This document shows, piece after piece, positions 1 to 7,065 of a stretch of 64,000 nucleotides of DNA; within the stretch, counting starts at the first letter, position 1, and each line of letters begins with the position of its first letter. Location of the stretch: assembly GCA_902764825.1 (NCBI GenBank), contig CACWXL010000007.1:1-64000 (forward strand), given 5' to 3'. Position numbers and translations under genes: made by a program. The notes under the pieces were generated by a model, which ran no database searches, was not told where the DNA came from, and worked only from the letters and a program-made list of their open reading frames with translations. The stretch is from Oscillospiraceae bacterium (GTDB lineage: Bacteria; Bacillota; Clostridia; Saccharofermentanales; Saccharofermentanaceae).

Positions 1-116
1 AAGCGCTGATTACAACTGAAACATAATATAGAATCTGTAGTCCCTTTTTCAAAATGATATTCCTCTTCAAATCCTGATCTGTCATAGTCAATAAAACTGA
101 TAATTTTATGATCCAA
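1..116 (-). CDS. Possible 3'-partial protein, overlaps immunity gene
   Basis: A minus-strand frame is open from a TTG at 116 to the window edge and overlaps the last codons of the upstream gene. Its residues are acidic and aromatic (contains FIDYDRSGFEEEYHFEKG), which looks protein-like. A second frame starting with ATG at 85 is also open to the edge and reads as a hydrophobic peptide, so the choice of frame is not settled. There is no clear ribosome site; coupling to the gene at 106-564 would be needed. The product is not recognised. It could be another small immunity-type protein in a toxin/immunity cluster, which is inference from the neighbour only. Confidence 0.28.
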   Translation of the reverse strand, partial: MDHKIISFIDYDRSGFEEEYHFEKGTTDSILCFSCNQR

Positions 117-564
117 CTTTCAATTTGCTTCTTTCTTCCTCAATCCAGTCATTTACAACGTCTTCAGATATTCCGTTTTTAGTTTTTGCCACAACCGGAT
201 CATACTGATAGGTTGCACCTGCTTTCTTTGTATGAACATCGTAAAACAACCTTATCTCAGTAGGAACCGGCTGATCATACTCTTTGCATAAAGAAATAAT
301 ACCTTCTATGTCTCTTTCCAATTCGTCAAGACATGCAAATTGCCTTTTAACAGATGAGTCATAAATGGTTTGGTCAATATCTTTTAATCTGTTCTTTTCC
401 CAAATCTTATGATTGACTTCAAAGAAGAAGTCACTGGAAATTACATTGTTTTCATAAGAAGCGTAAACAAAAACTCTGTCAACCTTATGACCTGCATATT
501 CCAAACAAACACTTAGCATTTCCTTTTGAATCTCACTAAGATAGTCTTCAAATACTTTTCCCAT
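106..564 (-). CDS. YezG/DUF600-like immunity protein
   Basis: The product is 152 residues, acidic, with no signal peptide or membrane segment, so it is probably cytosolic. The pattern of an N-terminal helix, then a strand-rich segment (VYASYENNVISSDFFFEVNHKI), a central helical part and a C-terminal stretch with RLFYDVHTKKAG resembles the YezG/DUF600 family. Those proteins are immunity partners of LXG-type polymorphic toxins in Bacillota. A GAAGGG ribosome site lies six bases before the ATG at 564. No toxin gene is visible in the window, and any partner would lie beyond the left edge or be absent. The family call is by eye and moderately sure; the role as antitoxin is family knowledge. Confidence 0.6.
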   Translation of the reverse strand: MGKVFEDYLSEIQKEMLSVCLEYAGHKVDRVFVYASYENNVISSDFFFEVNHKIWEKNRLKDIDQTIYDSSVKRQFACLDELERDIEGIISLCKEYDQPVPTEIRLFYDVHTKKAGATYQYDPVVAKTKNGISEDVVNDWIEEERSKLKVGS

Positions 565-853
565 ATTTTACCCTTCAATTAATCGGACAGTTATATCCTT
601 TGGCAGTTACTTTTAAATTATTATACAAGATATCTTTTAAACTATTTACGGATATTTCCGTTTGAAAGCAAATCATAAATTATTATTATCTCAAGTTTTC
701 TGTTCTATTAATCGTACTTTTACACATCTGTTCCATTTATGGGACACCTTAAAAAAATAAGGCTTGCAAACCGTTTTCCACCCTCATATAATCTAACCGT
801 ACATAATCGAACATAAGTTCTTATAACTTACCGGAGAAAGCGAGGTGAGAGAA
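565..853. other. AT-rich intergenic stretch
   Basis: This AT-rich non-coding stretch separates the divergent immunity gene and mob block. Besides the att-like 14-mer at 733, I see no clear gene. A plus-strand promoter for the mob genes is expected here, but I could not find a convincing -35/-10 pair. Confidence 0.4.
733..746. repeat. Imperfect copy of tRNA-Thr 3' region (possible att remnant)
   Basis: CCATTTATGGGACA here matches CCATTTGTGGGACT near the tRNA end (4520-4533) in the same orientation, with the first 13 bases differing only at the A/G. The position at the far side of the mob block from the tRNA is where an attachment-site duplicate would be expected. The match is short and found by eye, so chance is possible. 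Confidence 0.3.
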
Positions 854-964
854 ATGATAAAGACAAAAGGTCACATAAAAAGAGAAACAGTAGTTATGAT
901 CCTGCTGTCTTTATTGAATGCTCCCATCCTGCCCGATCTGATCCAACCCAGTGGCCCGGGATAG
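854..964 (+). CDS. Small hydrophobic peptide of mobile element
   Basis: A 36-codon frame starts with ATG at 854 behind a strong ribosome site (GAGGTGA, five bases before the start) and ends at a TAG at 962-964. The N-terminus is basic (MIKTKGHIKRE) and is followed by a hydrophobic core (VVMILLSLLNAPILPDLI). It could be a leader peptide or a small membrane peptide of the element. I do not recognise a family. The strong ribosome site and its position ahead of the oriT-like region are the reasons for listing it; it may instead be chance. Confidence 0.35.
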   Translation: MIKTKGHIKRETVVMILLSLLNAPILPDLIQPSGPG

Positions 965-1160
965 TTCCCGGAAGCTACAAGGATCCACTACAAAATAAAC
1001 AGTTTTTCGCAAAAGCGGTCATGCTTGTGTGCTGGTATAAGTCGGCCTATTTACGGAAAACACCAAAACTGCAATGAAGTAAAACTATACCAAACTTGCG
1101 GTTAGGTTTTTGCGGCTTGACCCAGACTCTACCGCCCCACGAAGTGGATCTTTGTCTTAG

Positions 1161-1240
1161 CAAGCAACGTATTTTCGGGAACACGAAAATACAAAGCTTG
1201 TCAGCGACCCCTGAGACCCCGAGGAACGCAAGATGCGTTC
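1161..1240. other. Candidate oriT: two adjacent inverted repeats
   Basis: GTATTTTCG at 1169-1177 pairs perfectly with CGAAAATAC at 1184-1192 around a six-base loop, and flanking CAAGC (1161-1165) and GCTTG (1196-1200) extend the stem. A second perfect hairpin, GAACGCA-AGA-TGCGTTC, lies at 1224-1240. Both sit directly upstream of the relaxase accessory gene, the usual place for an origin of transfer of MOBP systems. The nic site is not identified; the segment between the two hairpins is the most likely place by position. Confidence 0.5.
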
Positions 1241-1270
1241 AATAAAATTTCATCCCAAGGAGGAAATTTA

Positions 1271-1489
1271 ATGATGAGAATCAAGCCAAACAGGAAACGC
1301 ACCATCGAGTTCAAAGTGATGCTGAGTCCTGAGGAAGCAGAACTCTTGAAGAAGAAATCTGAAGAGTCCGGTCTGTCCCGGTCAGAAGTTTTAAGGAGCT
1401 TGTTAATCGGCAGGAGCATCACAGGATACCGGGATGGTTCCACTACCCCATCGCACTTTGGTCAGACAATAAGAAAGGATGGTAACTAA
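1271..1489 (+). CDS. MobC-like ribbon-helix-helix relaxosome protein
   Basis: The 72-residue basic protein has an N-terminal strand (RTIEFKVMLSPEEAELLKKK) followed by helix-turn-helix-like SGLSRSEVLRSLL, the signature of ribbon-helix-helix proteins such as plasmid MobC. These bind oriT and help the relaxase nick. A GGAGGAAA ribosome site precedes two consecutive ATG codons (1271 and 1274), either of which could start translation. The stop codon directly abuts the relaxase ATG, so the two are translationally linked. The short length is typical for accessory proteins of mobilizable elements. Confidence 0.75.
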   Translation: MMRIKPNRKRTIEFKVMLSPEEAELLKKKSEESGLSRSEVLRSLLIGRSITGYRDGSTTPSHFGQTIRKDGN

Positions 1490-2887
1490 ATGGCTGTAAC
1501 ATCCATATGGGCTGTTAAGAATCGTATGGACACCGTTCTCAACTATATAGAGAATCCGGAGAAAACAACACATAGACCGGAAGAAGCTCCCGATGCTAAT
1601 GCGGCCATGAAACATATCCGTGACGTTCTCGGATATGCCTGCAATGAAGACAAGACCGACAAGATGATGTATGTCACAGGTGTTAATTGTGATCCTGATA
1701 CAGCTCTTGAAGAATTCATAGAGGTAAAGCAGCGCTGGCACAAAGAAGGCGGACGTCTTGCCTATCACGGTTATCAGTCTTTCCTTGAAGGTCCCGGAGA
1801 GATCACAGCCGAAGAAGCTCACGAGATCGGTGTTGAACTTGCTAAAGAGTTGTGGGGCGACAGATTCCAAGTGGTAGTTGCTACTCACCTTAATACCGGT
1901 CATTACCACAATCACTTTGTGCTGAATTCCGTATCATTTGCCGACGGATATAAGTATGTGCGGTTCAATTCTGATTACCGCCACATGCAGGAAGTCAGTG
2001 ACAACTTATGCCGTCAACGCGGTCTGAACGTTATCATGAACCCGTCCACAACAAAGGGCAAAACGTATGATGAATGGAAAGCCGAACGCGAAGGAAAGTA
2101 TACGGTACGAGGCACGATCCGTGAAGATATCGATTATGCGATCCGACTCTCCAGTTCATGGAACGATTTTGCCGAGATGATGCTCGAACTTGGATACGAG
2201 TTTAAGTTCTTCGGGAAGAATCATGAGCCGTTAAAATATCCGGGATTAAAACCGCCTGATGCAAAAGGTTATTTCAGATTCAGGAATCTCGGTCCAGATT
2301 ATGATACTGATGCCATTTACAGAAGGATTATCAAGAACACATTAACTCCGGGCATTCAGCTTCATCCTCAAAACAAGATCGATATCAAGGAGTGGGATCC
2401 GCCAGCGCAGAAATTAGCACCCAAGCCTCATTTGTTCAGATGGTACTGTTTCAAACTATATACGTTTGTCAGCAGTCCGCGAAAACGGAAAGAACACATC
2501 TCTATGTATATCCGCGAAGATATCCGTAAGTTAGATCACTATATCGAGATGTTGGATTTCATCTGCAAACACGAGGTGTACGACAAGCGGCCAATATCCG
2601 AAGTAAAAGCCGGGTATAACAAGCAGCTCGAAGCTTTGCAGGAAAAGAAGAACGAACGATATTCATGGCTGAGATATCACGAGAAAAACGGGCATCAATC
2701 ATTCGTCACCAGCCTCAAACGTGAAATAAAAGAGATCTCGCAAGAGATGGCAGATATCCGGCACGAACTCAAAATATGTGATGACTGCTACATATCGACC
2801 GACGAGGTGTTGGAACATGCCGAAAGACTTCAACAACAGCTTCAGTCACAACAAAAACAAAGAAGCCGTGGCGGTCGAGCAAGATAA
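1490..2887 (+). CDS. MOBP-type relaxase/mobilization nuclease
   Basis: The 465-residue protein is a VirD2/MobA-like relaxase. The N-terminus carries a candidate catalytic tyrosine in VLNYIENPEKT (about residue 19). The histidine metal-binding motif THLNTGHYHNHFVLN lies at about residues 132-146. This is the layout of relaxases of Tn1549-like and related Clostridia elements. It would nick one strand at oriT and pilot it during transfer by a helper conjugation system. The C-terminal third is charged and helical with coiled-coil character and ends in a glutamine/arginine-rich tail. The start abuts the preceding stop. No type IV secretion genes are nearby, so this element is at most mobilizable. 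Confidence 0.88.
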   Translation: MAVTSIWAVKNRMDTVLNYIENPEKTTHRPEEAPDANAAMKHIRDVLGYACNEDKTDKMMYVTGVNCDPDTALEEFIEVKQRWHKEGGRLAYHGYQSFLEGPGEITAEEAHEIGVELAKELWGDRFQVVVATHLNTGHYHNHFVLNSVSFADGYKYVRFNSDYRHMQEVSDNLCRQRGLNVIMNPSTTKGKTYDEWKAEREGKYTVRGTIREDIDYAIRLSSSWNDFAEMMLELGYEFKFFGKNHEPLKYPGLKPPDAKGYFRFRNLGPDYDTDAIYRRIIKNTLTPGIQLHPQNKIDIKEWDPPAQKLAPKPHLFRWYCFKLYTFVSSPRKRKEHISMYIREDIRKLDHYIEMLDFICKHEVYDKRPISEVKAGYNKQLEALQEKKNERYSWLRYHEKNGHQSFVTSLKREIKEISQEMADIRHELKICDDCYISTDEVLEHAERLQQQLQSQQKQRSRGGRAR

Positions 2888-2907
2888 AACAAGGAGTTAA
2901 TGAAAAT

Positions 2908-4032
2908 ATGAATAAGGAATTTAAACCTCTCAAAGTCGACAATGTCAGCAACCTGGCTAACAAGGAATTTGAGACCATTGATCCTCTGATCGATCACTTC
3001 CTTCCAGGTAAAGGTTTGTATCTTCTTTGTGGCAGTGCGAAAGTCGGTAAGTCATGGATGGCACTTCAAATCGCCTTGTGTATCAGCACAGGAATGAACC
3101 TCTGGAATTATGACACCAAGAAAAAAGAAGTGTTATATCTTTGCCTCGAAGATGGTGAAAAACGATTACAGGACCGTTTGTTCAGTATTGCTCAAGAATG
3201 GCCTCAGGAGTTTATGTACACGACTGAAGCCTATCCCATTGGTAATGGTCTGGAAGAACAGCTTGAAGATGCGCTTAAAAATCATCCGGATATTGGTCTG
3301 TTCATCATAGACACACTTGCTGCTATCCGTTGCGAACAGAACAAAGCAGATATCAACACCAAGAATCCTTATCAGGGGGATTACAACACTATCGCACCTC
3401 TTCATAAGTTCTGCGAAGAGCATAACGTAGCGATACTGCTCGTTCATCACACGCGCAAGATGAGATCTGTTGACCCGTTCGATGACATCTTAGGCACTAA
3501 CGGTTTGTTCGGTGCATCAGACGGAGCGTTCATTTTCCGCAAGGAATCAGCTGATACAGATGTGAAACTTCACCTTCGCAGCCGTGATATGGAAGAACGA
3601 ATCCTTACAATCAGATTTAATAGTACGTTAAGTCATTGGGAACTTGTTAAAGAGAATACGCCTGTCGAAGATGCTTTTCAGACTGATGAGGATCTTAAGA
3701 AGGCTCTTGATTACTTAAAGGAACATGGTTCTTTTGACGGTACTGCCACAGAGTTCTGCGATCTGATAAAAGCAAGTAAAAAGCCTCAGTCGATCAGCGG
3801 GAAGATTTGGAACAGACGGAATGATCTTGCAAAGCTCGGATTCAGTTTTATGAGAGATCACAGACGCGATGCAACACACTTCACATTTACCAAGATCGAA
3901 CCGGAATCAGAGAAAAAATCAGAACCAGGGTGTTATCCGTTCGATATTGTATTTCAGGATAGTGCAGGTGTTTATCACTTGTACGGTGGCAATAAAGCCG
4001 TCACATCGTCACAGTCGTCACAAACAGCATAA
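2908..4032 (+). CDS. RepA-like AAA/KaiC-DnaB family ATPase
   Basis: The 374-residue protein has a Walker A motif GSAKVGKS (about residues 42-49), a Walker B-like strand LFIIDTLAAI and VHHTRK further on, the pattern of hexameric RepA/DnaB-like helicases of plasmids and integrative elements. The C-terminal 130 residues look like a winged-helix DNA-binding segment (EFCDLIKASKKPQSISGKIWNRR). It probably supports replication or processing of the excised element. A ribosome site AAGGAG precedes the ATG by about ten bases. It lies 20 bases after the relaxase gene in the same operon. The exact biochemical role is inferred from the family. Confidence 0.8.
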   Translation: MNKEFKPLKVDNVSNLANKEFETIDPLIDHFLPGKGLYLLCGSAKVGKSWMALQIALCISTGMNLWNYDTKKKEVLYLCLEDGEKRLQDRLFSIAQEWPQEFMYTTEAYPIGNGLEEQLEDALKNHPDIGLFIIDTLAAIRCEQNKADINTKNPYQGDYNTIAPLHKFCEEHNVAILLVHHTRKMRSVDPFDDILGTNGLFGASDGAFIFRKESADTDVKLHLRSRDMEERILTIRFNSTLSHWELVKENTPVEDAFQTDEDLKKALDYLKEHGSFDGTATEFCDLIKASKKPQSISGKIWNRRNDLAKLGFSFMRDHRRDATHFTFTKIEPESEKKSEPGCYPFDIVFQDSAGVYHLYGGNKAVTSSQSSQTA

Positions 4033-4053
4033 ATAACAGGAGGAATAAATAAT

Positions 4054-4389
4054 ATGAACAAGAACGACATCAACATCATTATCGACCAGCAGCTTCCCCC
4101 CGCTGACAAAAAAGAAAAAGGAGCAGCCTATTATGCGGAAATGATAAAGGCAGGCATGGCAGAACACGCAAACGATCCGAGCCCGGCAAAAGTAACCAAC
4201 CTAAACAAACTGAAAGAGAAGAAGCTGTTAACGGTTAACGAGGCAGCCGAACTCTTTGGAATCGGAAGGAACAAAATCCGTGAGCTTACTAATGACAAAG
4301 ACTGCCCCTATGTCATCTGGATCGGCAGTCACAGAAGGATCAAAAGGGAAGCTTTTGAGAAATTTATTTCAGAACTTTTTGCCGTATAA
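4054..4389 (+). CDS. Excisionase-like helix-turn-helix protein
   Basis: The 111-residue protein has a poorly conserved charged N-terminus and a C-terminal MerR/Xis-type winged helix (LLTVNEAAELFGIGRNKIRE, then YVIWIGSHRRIKREAFEKFI). This is typical of excisionases that steer a tyrosine integrase toward excision. In related elements the integrase gene follows immediately; here the coding strand ends and only a repeat, a terminator and the tRNA follow. An AGGAGG ribosome site precedes the ATG. It is the last gene of the mob operon. Confidence 0.72.
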   Translation: MNKNDINIIIDQQLPPADKKEKGAAYYAEMIKAGMAEHANDPSPAKVTNLNKLKEKKLLTVNEAAELFGIGRNKIRELTNDKDCPYVIWIGSHRRIKREAFEKFISELFAV

Positions 4390-4408
4390 TTTCATCCAAA
4401 AAATAAAA

Positions 4409-4430
4409 ACGTTAACCAAACGTTAACCAA
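4409..4430 (+). repeat. Tandem 11-bp repeat, candidate integrase/Xis arm site
   Basis: ACGTTAACCAA occurs twice back to back at 4409-4419 and 4420-4430, between the excisionase-like gene and the tRNA. An exact period of one helical turn near an attachment site is what integrase arm-type or excisionase sites look like. Function is inferred. Confidence 0.5.
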
Positions 4431-4475
4431 ATCGGCATTTTGAGGGTGTTTTTAGGACAGCATCTGAGCAAAGTA

Positions 4476-4508
4476 AAACCCCCGCAAACGCAATGTTTAC
4501 GGGGGTTT
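4476..4508 (-). terminator. Terminator of tRNA-Thr
   Basis: On the minus strand AAACCCCCG pairs with CGGGGGTTT, with an inner AAAC/GTTT extension and a short loop, followed by TTTT. It lies seven bases beyond the CCA end of the tRNA. Confidence 0.7.
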
Positions 4509-4514
4509 CAGACT

Positions 4515-4590
4515 TGGAGCCATTTGTGGGACTCGAACCCACGACCTGCTGATTACAAATCAGCTGCTCTACCAACTGAGCTAAGATGGC
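4515..4590 (-). tRNA. tRNA-Thr (anticodon TGT)
   Basis: The 76-base cloverleaf has a D stem GCTC/GAGC, anticodon stem GCTGA/TCAGC around loop TTTGTAA (anticodon TGT, reading ACA), T stem GTGGG/CCCAC with TTCGAGT loop, and an encoded CCA. The acceptor stem GCCATCT/AAATGGC has one C-A mismatch at pair 6-67. The 3' end faces the mobilizable element, as in tRNA-targeted integrations. Confidence 0.95.
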
Positions 4591-4607
4591 GTCCTTTAGC
4601 ACGGAAG

Positions 4608-4636
4608 ATTATAACTAATCGTTCATTCAAAGTCAA
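4608..4636 (-). promoter_or_regulatory. Sigma-A promoter of tRNA-Thr
   Basis: On the minus strand TTGACT (4636-4631) and a perfect TATAAT (4613-4608) are separated by 17 bases. The expected start point is a few bases before the tRNA. Confidence 0.8.
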
Positions 4637-4677
4637 ACACGAATTTCAGATTTTTATCAGATTTTTATTTTTTCGCG

Positions 4678-4706
4678 TTTTGAGAGCAAAACTATTAGGG
4701 TATAAT
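4678..4706 (+). promoter_or_regulatory. Promoter of kinase-hpt operon
   Basis: A perfect TATAAT lies at 4701-4706, with TTTTGA 17 bases upstream as a weak -35 box. It sits 30 bases before the start codon at 4736. Confidence 0.5.
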
Positions 4707-4735
4707 TGCTGTATAAGGTCTTTTCGGGGGTTTTT

Positions 4736-5695
4736 ATGGCGATAATCACTATCTCAAGACAGAACGGAAGTCTCGGAGATGAGATTGCTGATGCCCTTGC
4801 CTCGCGCCTCGGAACGACCGTTGTATCGCGCAAGTACGCGCTTGAGAATTTCTTTGGTGAGATTAATCAGGGTACTTTGGACAGACTTAACGAGAGTGCA
4901 AAGTTCTTTGACCTGACACTTCCCGGCAGCGACAGGACATATGCCGATATCCTTGTTGAAAGGATCCGCGCGCTTGCGTCGGAATCCAAAGATAAGGACC
5001 TCATAATCCTCGGCATGGGCGGAAGCGTGCTTTTGTCAGGTTTCCCGGGCGCCATTCACGTCAGGGTTACGGCAAGTGAGACGACAAGACTCAATACGAT
5101 CGCGAAGAAATACCGCATTACCACGGATGAGGCCAGCGAAGTTCTTGATATCGGCGACCGCAAGCACAGGAAATTCGTCAGGACAGTCTACGGCAAGGAT
5201 ATTACTTCTCCCGAGCAGTTCGACCTCATCCTTAACACTGACCGCTTAAGCGTTGACGAATGCGTAGATGCCATCGCAGAACTTGCCAGAAAACATGACT
5301 TGAGGGTCAAGCTTGCTGAGTCCAACGATTCATCCAATACGATCGATCACCAGACCAGGAATATTGCTTTTAAGAATGAGACCGAAGAGGAGTTTGCAAG
5401 GATCTTAAGCCTATATAACATCGAATGGCTCTATGAACCAAAGACTTTCCCGGTCGAATGGGATGCCGAAGGCAATGTCACGATGGCGATCTCACCCGAC
5501 TTCTATCTGCCGAAGTTCAATCTCTATCTTGAACTCACGACGATGGACCAGCGTTATGTTACGAAGAAGAATAAGAAGATGCGTCTTGTAAAAGAGCTCT
5601 ATCCGGGCACCAATATCCGCATCGTTTATAAGAAAGATTTCAACGAACTCGTCGACCGTCTGAAGATGTTCGGCGGTGTTGGCGATAATTCTTAA
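4736..5695 (+). CDS. Cytidylate kinase-like domain fused to PD-(D/E)XK-like domain
   Basis: The 319-residue protein has two parts. Residues 1 to about 190 match the cytidylate-kinase-like family seen in Clostridia (ITISRQNGSLGDEIADAL at the N-terminus, where a P-loop-like turn sits, then ILGMGGSVLL and repeated basic helices). Residues about 212-312 read as a restriction-endonuclease-like fold: acidic helix ETEEEF, then PDFYLP (Asp255) and LYLELTT (Glu266), then a lysine-rich helix and strand IRIVYKK. The usual active-site lysine of D-ExK is Thr268 here, so a nearby lysine may substitute or the domain may be inactive. I chose ATG 4736 because residues from there match the family; ORF-wise a longer start exists. 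hpt follows by 12 bases, suggesting a nucleotide-salvage connection. Confidence 0.7.
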   Translation: MAIITISRQNGSLGDEIADALASRLGTTVVSRKYALENFFGEINQGTLDRLNESAKFFDLTLPGSDRTYADILVERIRALASESKDKDLIILGMGGSVLLSGFPGAIHVRVTASETTRLNTIAKKYRITTDEASEVLDIGDRKHRKFVRTVYGKDITSPEQFDLILNTDRLSVDECVDAIAELARKHDLRVKLAESNDSSNTIDHQTRNIAFKNETEEEFARILSLYNIEWLYEPKTFPVEWDAEGNVTMAISPDFYLPKFNLYLELTTMDQRYVTKKNKKMRLVKELYPGTNIRIVYKKDFNELVDRLKMFGGVGDNS

Positions 5696-5707
5696 GGAGG
5701 TCATTAA

Positions 5708-6253
5708 GTGGCTAATCTCGAAGAAGCTCTTAATACCGAGCGTGTTGTTTACAGTGAAGAGACCATCCAAAACAGGATAAAGGAATTAGGCAGACAGATC
5801 ACCGAAGATTACAAGGATAAAGAACTTATCGTTATCGGCGTTATCAAAGGTTCCCTTTATTTCCTGTCAGACCTTACCAGAGCGATCGATCTTCCTATCA
5901 AGGTCGATATGGTCGGCTTCTCGAGCATTCCTGACACGACCTCGAAAACTGGAATCGTCCGCATCACCAAGGATATCGACATTGATATTACCGACAAGCA
6001 CGTTCTTGTGGTGGAAGATGTTATCAGGACCGGCCTTACTACTGCTTACATCATCCAAAATCTCGAAATGAAGAAGCCCAAGGATATTACTCTCTGCTCG
6101 ATGCTCTTAAACCCCGACAGACTTCTTATGACGATCCCCGTAAAATACTACGGATTTGAGATCAATGACCAGTGGCTTGCAGGCTACGGCTTGGACAGGG
6201 ATGAGATCGGAAGAAATCTTCCTTATATCGCGCAGATCCCCAAGCGCAAGTAA
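5708..6253 (+). CDS. hpt: Hypoxanthine phosphoribosyltransferase
   Basis: The 181-residue cytosolic enzyme converts hypoxanthine (and often guanine) plus PRPP to the nucleotide in purine salvage. The PRPP-binding loop is VLVVEDVIRTGLT (about residues 99-111), with the upstream VIGVIKGSLYFLSDL and the C-terminal LAGYGLDRDE of the type I family. Length is normal. Translation starts at GTG 5708, six bases after AAGGAGG. It is cotranscribed with the kinase-like fusion and ends before a strong hairpin. Confidence 0.93.
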   Translation: MANLEEALNTERVVYSEETIQNRIKELGRQITEDYKDKELIVIGVIKGSLYFLSDLTRAIDLPIKVDMVGFSSIPDTTSKTGIVRITKDIDIDITDKHVLVVEDVIRTGLTTAYIIQNLEMKKPKDITLCSMLLNPDRLLMTIPVKYYGFEINDQWLAGYGLDRDEIGRNLPYIAQIPKRK

Positions 6254-6285
6254 ATTCTTCAGACAATTAAATATCCACATAAGAA

Positions 6286-6315
6286 AAATCCCGATGACCT
6301 AGATCATCGGGATTT
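6286..6315. terminator. Bidirectional terminator after hpt
   Basis: AAATCCCGATGA pairs perfectly with TCATCGGGATTT around a six-base loop. On the minus strand it is followed by TTTTT, so it also fits as the end of a minus-strand transcript from the 6.3-7.0 kb block; on the plus strand the T run is weaker (TTTCCTTT). Confidence 0.8.
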
Positions 6316-6946
6316 CCTTTCGCTCCAACGAACCAAATTAGATTACTTACAAAGATCACGCATTCACGCTCATCTTCTTACGCTCTTCCATCCTACCAAA
6401 AGGCCCTTTCCTAACCACTACCCGAGCTTTATGTGATATCGTTACAACTAATCGATCTGCTGCAACACTCAATCACACCGTGCATCTCATGTCTCCATTC
6501 ACCGAACATTACGCTATTCGATTGTGGTCTGCTCCCTCCACCTTGCGGCTTCGCTTGCATCTCGACAGCCTGGCCGGCTACTCGGTTTGCACGAACCGGT
6601 GTAACATCCGCTGCGGCTACGGTTCTTTCCTGTCGATGGTGACATCTCACCTACTCGCGGTCCCGAATACCGAATCAACTAATTGTTACAACCTGTGGCT
6701 TGACCTTCAACCACTCGCTCGTCACTCCCTCAGTTCTCATCTCGGACTTTGTATCAACCTTCGATTGTTGTCTCCGGCTTCGTCTCTTCGGCTTCGCCAT
6801 AAGTTCTTTCCAACTCTGGTTCTTCCCTGCGCCTGCTCGACAATTGCTTCGGGCGGCCTCCCTCGGATCTGGAAGTTCTCGCTTCCGTATTCCTTGGAGC
6901 TAGCCTAATAATACTTGCTGGCTATGGAGTTCGCAATATCGCAGAA
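6316..6946 (-). ncRNA. Candidate large structured noncoding RNA
   Basis: About 630 bases have no credible protein: the open frames here lack ribosome sites and family features. The plus strand is pyrimidine-rich, so a minus-strand transcript would be purine-rich like structured RNAs. Short perfect hairpins are frequent, for example GGTGA/TCACC at 6638-6651 and CCGC/GCGG at 6608-6616 nested in AACCG/CGGTT (6594-6624). GNRA-like GAA and GCAA turns recur. The minus strand ends at a terminator with a good T run (6286-6315), and palindromes crowd its 5' side. Size and look recall ornate large RNAs (ROOL, GOLLD, OLE types), but I cannot assign a family. It could also be decayed sequence. Confidence 0.4.
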
Positions 6947-7027
6947 GATACCAAATGAAAATCATTTGGTTGTGCAACTTGCACAATACTTGGTATATCA
7001 AAGTGTTGCCATTTTATGAAGAATGGC
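6947..7027. repeat. Cluster of nested palindromes
   Basis: CCAAATGA/TCATTTGG (6951-6969), TTGTGCAA/TTGCACAA (6970-6986) and GCCATT/AATGGC (7008-7027) are perfect inverted repeats. GATACCAA (6947-6954) can alternatively pair with TTGGTAT (6990-6996), enclosing the first two. The pairings compete, so two conformations are possible. It lies between the membrane gene ending at 7066 and the candidate RNA. Confidence 0.6.
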
Positions 7028-7065
7028 TTAAAAACGTTGATTTATATGATATTTGCGTTACAGAC

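Larger units (their letters stand above)
733..4515. mobile_element. Mobilizable element core next to tRNA-Thr, integrase not found
   Basis: Gene content in order is a small peptide, oriT-like hairpins, a ribbon-helix-helix accessory protein, a MOBP-type relaxase, a RepA-like AAA ATPase and an excisionase-like protein. All are on the plus strand and the block ends about 125 bases from the 3' end of tRNA-Thr. This is the usual cargo of small integrative mobilizable elements in Clostridia. The boundaries are tentative. The left one is placed at an imperfect copy of the tRNA 3' region (733-746, 13 of 14 bases alike) and the right one at the tRNA end. No tyrosine or serine recombinase is present between them, so the element may be decayed or depend on an integrase elsewhere. 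Confidence 0.55.

Noticed and set aside
6480..6908. Plus-strand 142-residue open frame in the gene-free block
   Set aside because: No ribosome site, composition follows pyrimidine-rich strand, and no family features; treated as chance within a possible RNA.
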